From contig CM073196.1 in NCBI GenBank assembly GCA_037042915.1, forward strand, positions 3,844,001 through 3,908,000: a DNA stretch of 64,000 nt, given 5' to 3'. The notes beneath the pieces were generated by a model, which was given only the letters and a program-made list of their open reading frames with translations, was not told where the DNA came from and searched no databases. Positions 54,812 through 64,000 of this stretch are shown here, in pieces; the stretch's first letter is position 1; every line of letters begins with the position of its first letter. Source of the stretch: Auricularia sp. M13. Its lineage: Eukaryota; Basidiomycota; Agaricomycetes; Auriculariales; Auriculariaceae. Position numbers and translations under genes: made by a program.

Positions 54812-56108
54812 ATTCGGGCAGTGCACTCGCATAATGATGAGACAAGTACTGGGATGCATAGACGGCAACACCATGCTTATCTCCAGGTGACGACGCGCCA
54901 GAATACCGTTAAAACTTGCTCAAATAACTGTTTTCCCTCAGCAACATGGAACGTGAAAACATACCTTCAGCATAGCAAGCCGCTCATTTGACTATCAGAC
55001 GCCGCAAGGCTGCCGTAATACACGGACGCATCAATCAGAGCGAGAGATTTCAACACCTTGAGCAAGGCATTGGCGCAGTGCCAGATGATTGCGACGTGAC
55101 ATCTGTAAACTCGCTTGACTCGGGAGCGGTCGCTTCCGGATCACCGGGAGCTCTGGCGGGATCGGTCGCGAGCACAGACATCAGGCTGCTCAACACGGCG
55201 TTTGGCTCGTGTCGTGCTCCCAGCTGCCATACGCTGGTTGTTTTTTCATAGTTTTCTCACATGCAGTGCAGAAGTTTCGCACTCGCATAGCGCACCCGTA
55301 GAAAAGTGACGGCAGTATGGATGTGGCAAAGCGCTCCAGATTACCCAATGTGCATAGGCTTGCTGTCCCTGCTGAGCGTAGTCTCATAAGTAGGTATAGG
55401 CTAGAGCAGCCCTCAGAATCTTCCGCCGTTAACATCCATGGTCACAGATGATATGCATGCGGTACGATCGGCGTGAGCTTGTACAATAATTGCCGTCGCC
55501 CACGAGCTTAAGAACGTGGGTCGTAGCTACGTATTCTGGCTTCGGCTGCGGCAACCGTCAAAGCTGCTCAGCGAAACTCACGACGAATGCAAACGAGCCA
55601 TATCTCAAAATTTGTTCCGTTGCTTCTAGCCCCAGGACGAGCACTGAAACAGGTCGTTGGACGCCTTTTTCGGTGTGGAGAAGCCTGAGACGACGACGAT
55701 GCACACGTTGGTGACTTACTCTGCCCAGACGGGCGGCGGCAAAGTTTCATTCACAGGGCAAATATCACGCGCGCGACTCCCAGCCTGCCAGACTCATCTT
55801 CCGGGCGGATGAGCCTTGCAGCGTCGAGGGTACTGTAAAGACCTGAATTATTACCGCATCACGCGTCCCAGGGGTTGCGCGGCCCGGTAATAAATGTATT
55901 TTTCAACAGGTCGCAGACCCTCGCCGGTAATAGGACTCAACCCCTGAAAGGACTCGCTGGCCCTAAGGTCAGATGAACAGGTTTGATTAACGAGGCGCAG
56001 TGACAGGGCTATGGGACATCATGGGTTGAAAACTAGCGTGCATCATAACGGCTTGGGCTGAGATGGCCCGCAACGGCAGGGAGCACATTCACTACTAGGC
56101 CAGTGCCA
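54812..56108. other. Intergenic within unit 1
   Basis: No convincing gene. A pair of inverted 9-mers TTATTACCG / CGGTAATAA (about 55849 and 55884) flanks a 30-base GC-rich loop, and a third CGGTAATA follows at about 55933. This could form a hairpin in DNA or RNA. Confidence 0.4.
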
Positions 56109-56279
56109 TCAGTCAACAACGAATTGTGCGCGATGAGGCAAGGGAGAACAAACCGGGGTGCAAGCACAGGCATCGCACTTGGTGCCCGACTTGATCTCCT
56201 TGTAACAGACGACGCAGAAATTGCACTTCTGAGGAGCCAATGAAGAGTCGACGAGGGCGTGGATAGTAGACGAGAGCAT
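56109..56279 (-). CDS. Small Cys-rich CxxCxxCY protein, type 1 (unit 1)
   Basis: A 56-residue minus-strand frame. After HALVDSSLAPQ comes a cysteine cluster KCNFCVVCYKEIKSGTKC followed by DACACTPVC, that is C-x2-C-x2-CY-x7-C-x2-C-x-C-x3-C. A TATAA box on the same strand (56334-56338) lies about 57 bases upstream of the ATG at 56279. The start of the protein and its LVDxS and CxxCxxCY pattern match the plus-strand gene at 57395, so the two are paralogs. No signal peptide. Cysteine spacing is compatible with a metal-binding or metallothionein-like peptide, but no family was recognised. Confidence 0.5.
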   Translation of the reverse strand: MLSSTIHALVDSSLAPQKCNFCVVCYKEIKSGTKCDACACTPVCSPLPHRAQFVVD

Positions 56280-57394
56280 CACGGCAAATGGTTTCGGGGT
56301 GCGTAAAGTCGAACAAGATCACTCGTTTCGTCCTTATACAGGTGGAATACGAGGGTGGGCAGGTGGGCCACGTGTACAAAGAACTACGGATGATGCGAGA
56401 ACGAGCATGGGGCCGCGAGGCACGGACGTTTTCCTTCCCATTGTGAGCGTGTGTCGGGATTCCGCGGAGCAACCAGCTCGAATTTCTATGGACAAAAATG
56501 ACGACCATGGTATGGAACGCTCTGTGCAGTCTGCTCTCCGAGCTCTCCGTACGAACGAGATGTGACTGAAACATTGACATCGGAGTCGGTGCCGTAGGAG
56601 ACGCTGGTTCATTTCTCAATCATTTCTCGCGGGGATTTCCTCTGGGGTCCTTGAGCACGAAGCACGCAACCATTTCGGGCATGCGGCACGCGGGTTGCTT
56701 CTTTCTCTCGGCTCAGCCAAATTGGTCAACGGAAACAATAGCCGCTGACAGGCTTCTCTCACACTTCGCAGGAAATTCGTCCGCTCATCCGGACTTCGCT
56801 GGCGTGCACCGCCCATGATGTATTCTCGACGGGAACGTGCGTTCCTGCACCGATTTCAAGAATATATCCTGCGCGTTTTGCTGGATCCGCTTCCCTGGGA
56901 GTCCAAACATGTCGCGCTCCCTCGTCCATGTGGACAGCGCGGACAAGCGCGATCGGGCGGTTCGCGATGTGTTCTCTCGCCAGCCGCTCGAGGGCTGGAA
57001 CATGCGACAAAAAGGGAAAGAAATGAAGCCGTACTGTCAGTTGACGCATGCATGTGTCAGAAGTTATCCCGAATCCGGGCTGCCCCGCTCCATCGAAGCA
57101 AGCAGAGCAGCTGCACATCCACCGAAGAGTTCATTTGCATCTACTCGGCGGCGCTGATACTGCGCAATTCTCGTCCCTTGCGATGCACCCGTCGAATTCC
57201 GGGGTGGGTTCCTGTCTCACATGTGTGTCCTTCTGCGCGAAAGAAAGGCGCATAATATCTCTGACGCAACGATAGTATGCGGGACCCCGTGCGTCCCGCT
57301 TCACAGGTCCTGAAAGGTATAAAGGGTACGCTTAGAAACGGTTGAGACCCCATCTGCGACGCCCCGAACACATTTCTGACGCAACTCCCGCGCA
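56280..57394. promoter_or_regulatory. Divergent region between the two small Cys-rich genes (unit 1)
   Basis: 1115 bases between head-to-head small genes, with a TATA box at each end. Overlapping short ORFs on both strands show no domain. Confidence 0.4.
57318..57323 (+). promoter_or_regulatory. TATA box of small Cys-rich gene type 2 (unit 1)
   Basis: TATAAA in GGTATAAAGGG, 77 bases before the ATG at 57395. Confidence 0.6.
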
Positions 57395-57553
57395 ATGGCT
57401 ATCTCCTCCGCTACCGCTCTCGTCGACTACTCCGCCAACAAGGGGGGCAGTAACGAGGTCCAGTGCTCCACTTGCGGAGTCTGCTACCCGTCGGGCCACA
57501 AGCACGTCTGCAGCGGCAGCAACACTACCAACACTACGGCTCCCGGCACCTAG
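57395..57553 (+). CDS. Small Cys-rich CxxCxxCY protein, type 2 (unit 1)
   Basis: A 52-residue frame beginning MAISSATALVDYSANKGG, then QCSTCGVCYPSGHKHVCSG and a Ser/Asn/Thr tail with three possible N-glycosylation-like sites. Shares ALVD-x-S and CxxCxxCY with the divergent gene at 56109-56279. A TATA box at 57318 and a pyrimidine-rich leader support expression. Cys and His could bind a metal ion. No signal peptide, no CaaX box, so it is not a classical pheromone precursor. Unrecognised family. Confidence 0.55.
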   Translation: MAISSATALVDYSANKGGSNEVQCSTCGVCYPSGHKHVCSGSNTTNTTAPGT

Positions 57554-58239
57554 TGTACGTCCCTCTCCTGCTCGACTCCATTCCATATGCATGTGCATTG
57601 CTGAAGTTCTTCAGTCGCTGTTATCAACCATCGTGGCGATGTCTTGTTCACATTCTGGACGCATGATATGGGGCTTTGTACTGTGTTCCATGTTCAATAG
57701 ACATCGTGTTTAACTCGAGCTCCCACTCGCGAACGTGAAGAACTAGTGCCAGCTCTTCGATCGGATGCAAGTCTTTCTCTCTCTCATCAAATCATCACAT
57801 CGTGTTCAAAGTCGTCACCACATTGCCACATGTGGGCCTGAGACGACTTCAGCGAACCATCCCTGCCGTATCTTGGGCTCATGACGTCTAGCAGCCCGCT
57901 TCGACGGCGCGGAGTAAACGGGTGGGTCGTCGAGGATACCACTGAGGGCGGCATCTTGCGGGGTTACTGTAAGCTTTTTCTGTCTGCCCGCCATGTACAG
58001 TGAGAGTCAGGCGAAGTGACATTCTCCAACGTCGAGACCATTGTGGTCAAAATCCTTATCGGGACTGGCGGGCGTCCGGGCGCGCGACCCGAGCTCTCGT
58101 CTCACCCTTACCTACCACCATCCATCTACTAGGCGGGTGTCTAGGCCGACATGTTACTTGTAGCCGCCGAGCATACAGAAGACTCGCACCGTGCCGCACG
58201 CGTAGCGTATACGCACTTAATGGCTGGCAGGCCGTCGGA
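57554..58239. other. Intergenic within unit 1
   Basis: No gene recognised between the small Cys-rich gene and the F-box remnant. The same sequence follows at 63255-63940. Confidence 0.4.
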
Positions 58240-59023
58240 GGTCACTTCTCGGAGTTGGGGAACGCAGCAAAATCGGCGCAAAGAGGGAAAATGCGCGATG
58301 TACGCGGAACGGGCTGTGCGTCATTTTGCTGGTCACAGCAATAGGTACAGAGATGCAGCTTCTCCACGGATTCTTTGAACAATAAAGCCCAACATACAGT
58401 ATCAACGACATCTTGGAATGGAATTCGATGCTCGGTGACGCCGGCGCCACGAAGATGGATCCTGGACAGAGTCGACGATGGTCCGCTGTACGCAGAAGAT
58501 ATCTGGAAAACCCGTTCCCCGGTCTTGAGGGCGTGTGTCGGTGCTGCGACGGCCCTCAATTTCCGACAGCGCGTCATGATCTCGACAAGCGCTGGTGTAT
58601 GGCCGTCGCGGTCGCCTAGCAGCTCGTGCGAGAGTTGGGCCCATGGAGAAAAGTACATCGGAGATGCGTCGCGCTTGCGAAGCATCGGCATGCCTAAGAG
58701 AGGAACGCCCGGAAGCTGCAATTCGAAACGCGATCCGCGAGGGCAGGTCGAGTGCGCAGTGTCCGAGCAAAATAATCGCATTGAGCAGGGGTAGACAGCC
58801 GAACATGCAAATATAGGACTTCCTGCCCAGCAGCAAGCCAATTCCTACAGGTCAGACACGAGCTGGCCAGAGTGCGAAGGTCGGCATGATGAATCCAAGG
58901 CTGGCCTTGTGGCTGGAGTTGTGTCAATATGATTATTAGAATTTCGGGAGGTAAAGCTCCAGCTAAGCTCTGGGGTTCCTGTTTCTCCTCGGGCTGTGAA
59001 TACGTGAAAAGGCGTTGAAGCAT
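58240..59023 (-). pseudogene. Chimeric, frameshifted F-box pseudogene at the duplication junction
   Basis: From 59023 to about 58401 this is almost identical to the 5' part of the intact F-box gene (53316-52693). A one-base deletion in the AAAA run (58724-58727) shifts the frame after ALADRV. Below 58401 the sequence switches to a diverged F-box relative (similar around VEKLHL and CCDQ), which has its own frame disruption and fades out near 58240. The remaining 3' third of the gene is missing. It cannot make a full-length protein, though the short F-box part could still be translated. Confidence 0.85.
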
Positions 59024-59137
59024 GCTGTTGGCTGAGTACAAGGTGCTGAGTCGGCAAGAAGCCGGATGATCGCCGGTTTCAGCTTTCCTTCGTCCCGACG
59101 GTCGCGTACGTAGCTCGGCTTGAGCTCCTTTTCTCAC

Positions 59138-60518
59138 ATGCAACTACCCAGCGATTCCTGGAAAACGCCAGCAGAGCTGGTTGAACATTGGTCTAGTCCG
59201 CATAAAGCTTGGACCGAGGTCCCATTCGACGCGGTCGAACATCTTGGCGGCGGCCTTCGTTCACCACCTGTCGGCTGCCGGGCAAATCGTTCGAAATACG
59301 CAGTGGGAGGAAACGCGATTATCATAGGTAAGAATAGCGTTCTTTCACCGTTGATAAGCCTTAAATCTTTTGACTCGGTCACAGAGCTTTTATTTGACGA
59401 TGGTGTAGTCTGGATAGCGAAGCTCTTCACATATCACTACGAACCATACGCGTTACCTATCAACGTCGTCCGTCAGAAGGTCCGCTGCGAGGTGGCCACT
59501 CTAAAGGTCGTGAAAGAACGCACGTCGATCCCAGTCCCGACACCCTTCGGATTTTCAGCAACAGCCGATAATCCTGTCGGTCTGCCTTACATCTTTATGT
59601 CTGCCCTCATCGGACATAATCCCTTCGATGTCGGTATTCCTATGTGGGTTTCAGGCGAGCCAGTCACGCCCGAGGGGCAGCGTCTACTCGACACCTACTG
59701 CCTTTCACTCGCAAAGGTTCATCTGGAGCTGAAGAAGATTTCGGAGGACCGAATCGGCTGCTTCTACGTCGATGACCAGGATTCCTCTGTTTATTACCTT
59801 GGTCCAGACGCAGAGACTGGGATTGGTCCGTGCTCGACGTCAGCCGAATTCTATGCTTCGTATGGCCAATTTATTATGAAGGACGCACTTCGATCCGAGC
59901 CTCCCGGGAAACACGAAGATCGCCTCTTCGGTGTCTGGCTCTCTCGGCTTTTGCTCTCTGTCGCCTGTGATCAGGTAGAGGGGACCTCAGGGAGATATTA
60001 TTTGAAGCATCACGATTTGCATGCCAACAACATTCTCGTTTCTAAGGTGTGCGATATTCCAATGGTCTATTGTACCGGGATAGCTTATTCATATTGGACA
60101 GACCGGCGAGATCGTCGGCGTAGTGGACTGGGACAGTGCTACCTGCGTGCCAGAGGAACTCTTCGCTGCCCAGGCTCTCGGGTTCTACAAGGATGTGGGT
60201 CGGCACAATGCAGATCAACTGGCATTGTTCGACGTATACAATCGTGCTTTGCGCGAGGCCGAATCCGGCACCCAGCTTCTACCGTCAGGTCGTTCGCTCG
60301 CGGAACTGCACAGCCTGACGCTAGTCCAAATGCTTGTGAGGCTCGAGATGATTATTGGTGGTGATCCTGCCATTTACGGCGCTCCTTGGTTCTGGGGGAT
60401 CCACTGCAGGCATCTGCTTGGAACCGCTGATTGGCAACCGATCAAAGAGTCGCCAATCTTTCAGGAATGGTTCTCGTCGTTGACACGGCATGCTGGGACC
60501 AAGGGAGATGTACTATAA
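59138..60518 (+). CDS. APH/choline-kinase-like phosphotransferase, tandem copy 2
   Basis: Exons 59138-59327, 59385-60046 and 60102-60518; 422 residues with no difference from the copy at 53431 that I could see. The same motifs (HHDLHANNILV, VVDWDSATC) are intact. Its F-box partner on the other side of the promoter is broken, so this copy may be free of any co-dependence on that gene. Confidence 0.85.
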
Positions 60519-61812
60519 ATTCGGGCAGTGCACTCGCATAATGATGAGACAAGTACTGGGATGCATAGACGGCAACACCATGCTTATCTCCAGGTGACGA
60601 CGCGCCAGAATACCGTTAAAACTTGCTCAAATAACTGTTTTCCCTCAGCAACATGGAACGTGAAAACATACCTTCAGCATAGCAAGCCGCTCATTTGACT
60701 ATCAGACGCCGCAAGGCTGCCGTAATACACGGACGCATCAATCAGAGCGAGAGATTTCAACACCTTGAGCAAGGCATTGGCGCAGTGCCAGATGATTGCG
60801 ACGTGACATCTGTAAACTCGCTTGACTCGGGAGCGGTCGCTTCCGGATCACCGGGAGCTCTGGCGGGATCGGTCGCGAGCACAGACATCAGGCTGCTCAA
60901 CACGGCGTTTGGCTCGTGTCGTGCTCCCAGCTGCCATACGCTGGTTGTTTTTTCATAGTTTTCTCACATGCAGTGCAGAAGTTTCGCACTCGCATAGCGC
61001 ACCCGTAGAAAAGTGACGGCAGTATGGATGTGGCAAAGCGCTCCAGATTACCCAATGTGCATAGGCTTGCTGTCCCTGCTGAGCGTAGTCTCATAAGTAG
61101 GTATAGGCTAGAGCAGCCCTCAGAATCTTCCGCCGTTAACATCCATGGTCACAGATGATATGCATGCGGTACGATCGGCGTGAGCTTGTACAATAATTGC
61201 CGTCGCCCACGAGCTTAAGAACGTGGGTCGTAGCTACGTATTCTGGCTTCGGCTGCGGCAACCGTCAAAGCTGCTCAGCGAAACTCACGACGAATGCAAA
61301 CGAGCCATATCTCAAAATTTGTTCCGTTGCTTCTAGCCCCAGGACGAGCACTGAAACAGGTCGTTGGACGCCTTTTTCGGTGTGGAGAAGCCTGAGACGA
61401 CGACGATGCACACGTTGGTGACTTACTCTGCCCAGACGGGCGGCGGCAAAGTTTCATTCACAGGGCAAATATCACGCGCGCGACTCCCAGCCTGCCAGAC
61501 TCATCTTCCGGGCGGATGAGCCTTGCGTCGAGGGTACTGTAAAGACCTGAATTATTACCGCATCACGCGTCCCAGGGGTTGCGCGGCCCGGTAATAAATG
61601 TATTTTTCAACAGGTCGCAGACCCTCGCCGGTAATAGGACTCAACCCCTGAAAGGACTCGCTGGCCCTAAGGTCAGATGAACAGGTTTGATTAACGAGGC
61701 GCAGTGACAGGGCTATGGGACATCATGGGTTGAAAACTAGCGTGCATCATAACGGCTTGGGCTGAGATGGCCCGCAACGGCAGGGAGCACATTCACTACT
61801 AGGCCAGTGCCA
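60519..61812. other. Intergenic within unit 2
   Basis: Equivalent to 54812-56108, including the TTATTACCG/CGGTAATAA inverted 9-mers; one 3-base deletion relative to unit 1. Confidence 0.4.
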
Positions 61813-61983
61813 TCAGTCAACAACGAATTGTGCGCGATGAGGCAAGGGAGAACAAACCGGGGTGCAAGCACAGGCATCGCACTTGGTGCCCGACTTGATC
61901 TCCTTGTAACAGACGACGCAGAAATTGCACTTCTGAGGAGCCAATGAAGAGTCGACGAGGGCGTGGATAGTAGACGAGAGCAT
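61813..61983 (-). CDS. Small Cys-rich CxxCxxCY protein, type 1 (unit 2)
   Basis: Identical 56-residue frame to 56109-56279. In this unit a one-base deletion just upstream of the ATG joins it to a longer upstream minus-strand frame (to 62322), but the short start with its own TATA box remains the better choice, since unit 1 does not have the fusion. Confidence 0.5.
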   Translation of the reverse strand: MLSSTIHALVDSSLAPQKCNFCVVCYKEIKSGTKCDACACTPVCSPLPHRAQFVVD

Positions 61984-63095
61984 CACGGCAAATGGTTCGG
62001 GGTGCGTAAAGTCGAACAAGATCACTCGTTTCGTCCTTATACAGGTGGAATACGAGGGTGGGCAGGTGGGCCACGTGTACAAAGAACTACGGATGATGCG
62101 AGAACGAGCATGGGGCCGCGAGGCACGGACGTTTTCCTTCCCATTGTGAGCGTGTGTCGGGATTCCGCGGAGCAACCAGCTCGAATTTCTATGGACAAAA
62201 ATGACGACCATGGTATGGAACGCTCTGTGCAGTCTGCTCTCCGAGCTCTCCGTACGAACGAGATGTGACTGAAACATTGACATCGGAGTCGGTGCCGTAG
62301 GAGACGCTGGTTCATTTCTCAATCATTTCTCGGGGATTTCCTCTGGGGTCCTTGAGCACGAAGCACGCAACCATTTCGGGCATGCGGCACGCGGGTTGCT
62401 TCTTTCTCTCGGCTCAGCCAAATTGGTCAACGGAAACAATAGCCGCTGACAGGCTTCTCTCACACTTCGCAGGAAATTCGTCCGCTCATCCGGACTTCGC
62501 CGGCGTGCACCGCCCATGATGTATTCTCGACGGGAACGTGCGTTCCTGCACCGATTTCAAGAATATATCCTGCGCGTTTTGCTGGATCCGCTTCCCTGGG
62601 AGTCCAAACATGTCGCGCTCCCTCGTCCATGTGGACAGCGCGGACAAGCGCGATCGGGCGGTTCGCGATGTGTTCTCTCGCCAGCCGCTCGAGGGCTGGA
62701 ACATGCGACAAAAAGGGAAAGAAATGAAGCCGTACTGTCAGTTGACGCATGCATGTGTCAGAAGTTATCCCGAATCCGGGCTGCCCCGCTCCATCGAAGC
62801 AAGCAGAGCAGCTGCACATCCACCGAAGAGTTCATTTGCATCTACTCGGCGGCGCTGATACTGCGCAATTCTCGTCCCTTGCGATGCACCCGTCGAATTC
62901 CGGGGTGGGTTCCTGTCTCACATGTGTGTCCTTCTGCGCGAAAGAAAGGCGCATAATATCTCTGACGCAACGATAGTATGCGGGACCCCGTGCGTCCCGC
63001 TTCACAGGTCCTGAAAGGTATAAAGGGTACGCTTAGAAACGGTTGAGACCCCATCTGCGACGCCCCGAACACATTTCTGACGCAACTCCCGCGCA
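61984..63095. promoter_or_regulatory. Divergent region between small Cys-rich genes (unit 2), with TATA box at 63019-63024
   Basis: Equivalent to 56280-57394 of unit 1, with a 1-base and a 2-base deletion and one substitution. TATAAA at 63019-63024 precedes the ATG at 63096 by 77 bases. Confidence 0.45.
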
Positions 63096-63254
63096 ATGGC
63101 TATCTCCTCCGCTACCGCTCTCGTCGACTACTCCGCCAACAAGGGGGGCAGTAACGAGGTCCAGTGCTCCACTTGCGGAGTCTGCTACCCGTCGGGCCAC
63201 AAGCACGTCTGCAGCGGCAGCAACACTACCAACACTACGGCTCCCGGCACCTAG
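63096..63254 (+). CDS. Small Cys-rich CxxCxxCY protein, type 2 (unit 2)
   Basis: Same 52-residue frame as 57395-57553 with no change seen. Conservation carries no weight here because the whole unit is a recent copy. Confidence 0.55.
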   Translation: MAISSATALVDYSANKGGSNEVQCSTCGVCYPSGHKHVCSGSNTTNTTAPGT

Positions 63255-64000
63255 TGTACGTCCCTCTCCTGCTCGACTCCATTCCATATGCATGTGCATT
63301 GCTGAAGTTCTTCAGTCGCTGTTATCAACCATCGTGGCGATGTCTTGTTCACATTCTGGACGCATGATATGGGGCTTTGTACTGTGTTCCATGTTCAATA
63401 GACATCGTGTTTAACTCGAGCTCCCACTCGCGAACGTGAAGAACTAGTGCCAGCTCTTCGATCGGATGCAAGTCTTTCTCTCTCTCATCAAATCATCACA
63501 TCGTGTTCAAAGTCGTCACCACATTGCCACATGTGGGCCTGAGACGACTTCAGCGAACCATCCCTGCCGTATCTTGGGCTCATGACGTCTAGCAGCCCGC
63601 TTCGACGGCGCGGAGTAAACGGGTGGGTCGTCGAGGATACCACTGAGGGCGGCATCTTGCGGGGTTACTGTAAGCTTTTTCTGTCTGCCCGCCATGTACA
63701 GTGAGAGTCAGGCGAAGTGACATTCTCCAACGTCGAGACCATTGTGGTCAAAATCCTTATCGGGACTGGCGGGCGTCCGGGCGCGCGACCCGAGCTCTCG
63801 TCTCACCCTTACCTACCACCATCCATCTACTAGGCGGGTGTCTAGGCCGACATGTTACTTGTAGCCGCCGAGCATACAGAAGACTCGCACCGTGCCGCAC
63901 GCGTAGCGTATACGCACTTAATGGCTGGCAGGCCGTCGGAGGTCACTTCTCGGAGTTGGGGAACGCAGCAAAATCGGCGCAAAGAGGGAAAATGCGCGAT
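63255..64000. other. Intergenic at the window end
   Basis: Equivalent to 57554-58299. No gene recognised; the last bases enter the region that in unit 1 is the border of the F-box remnant. Confidence 0.4.

Larger units (their letters stand above)
52693..58400. repeat. Tandem duplication, unit 1 (5708 bases)
   Basis: From ATCAACGACATC at 52693 the sequence is repeated from 58401 on. By eye the units differ by one base deletion near 58727, a 3-base deletion near 61527, a one-base deletion near 61996, a 2-base deletion near 62332 and one substitution near 62501. Unit 1 holds the 5' half of the F-box gene, the APH-like kinase, two small Cys-rich genes and, at its right end, a diverged F-box remnant. 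Confidence 0.92.
58401..64000. repeat. Tandem duplication, unit 2 (cut by the window end)
   Basis: Copy of unit 1, offset 5708 at the left and 5701 at the right after small indels. The last 80 bases of the window match the F-box-remnant border of unit 1 (58219-58299), so another F-box junction or a further unit lies just outside. Confidence 0.92.

Noticed and set aside
54988-55251. 87-residue frame after the APH-like gene, repeated at 60695-60958
   Set aside because: Its exact repetition only reflects the recent duplication. No domain, weak start context, no splice continuation.
61813-62322. 169-residue minus-strand fusion frame in unit 2
   Set aside because: It exists only because of a one-base deletion relative to unit 1, where the same region is out of frame; the short Cys-rich frame is common to both.

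Overview
The window is nuclear DNA from a filamentous basidiomycete, most likely an agaricomycete of the polypore type. Genes are broken by many 45-70 base GT-AG introns, often with a CTRAY-like branch site, and the gene content is typical of such fungi: NO VEIN/sacsin-like ATPases, DUF7918 proteins, a multi-intron SGNH lipase, APH-like kinases and F-box proteins. The species cannot be named from the sequence. Nothing here is bacterial: no operons, ribosome binding sites or CRISPR.

Layout. 1-2.4 kb: two tandem MDR-type (enoyl reductase-like) oxidoreductases, the first cut by the window edge. 2.4-6.5 kb: a gene-free stretch with a 153+122+153 base foldback, then copy 1 of a roughly 2.8 kb repeat carrying an acidic/basic orphan gene; copy 2 lies inverted at 48.6-51.4 kb. 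7-8.5 kb: an amidohydrolase. 9.2-31.6 kb: the centre of the window, three paralogous giant genes (1486 to about 1600 aa) that join an HSP90-type ATPase module to a DUF3883 (NO VEIN C-terminal) domain with a preserved D...E-V-K nuclease-like core. Between them lie a membrane-anchored PIP-kinase-like gene, a PC-esterase/CAS1-like gene and a Ser/Thr kinase. 31.9-39.6 kb: a tRNA-Gln with an intron, a DEK_C/SWIB chromatin protein, two tandem DUF7918 genes and a 14-exon SGNH lipase. 39.6-43.1 kb: poor in genes, with a 34-base tandem repeat and possible small coding pieces. 43.1-46.9 kb: housekeeping genes for glia maturation factor and the SRP receptor beta subunit, the latter with a 1.4 kb minisatellite-bearing intron. 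52-64 kb: a recent, almost identical tandem duplication (period about 5.7 kb) holding an F-box gene, an APH-like kinase in tight head-to-head order and two small CxxCxxCY proteins.

How things fit together. Housekeeping genes sit in small islands between duplicated, lineage-specific genes. The three ATPase-DUF3883 genes keep the same intron phases and several identical exon lengths, so they come from local duplication, while the linker before the nuclease-like domain has diverged in length and sequence. This is what one expects of a conflict or genome-surveillance family, although function is inferred. The 5.7 kb unit seems to have arisen by unequal exchange between F-box paralogs, leaving a chimeric, frameshifted F-box pseudogene at the junction. 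At least three, probably four, introns start with GC instead of GT. All gene models were spliced by eye and checked for frame closure and against paralogs inside the window; no database search was possible.
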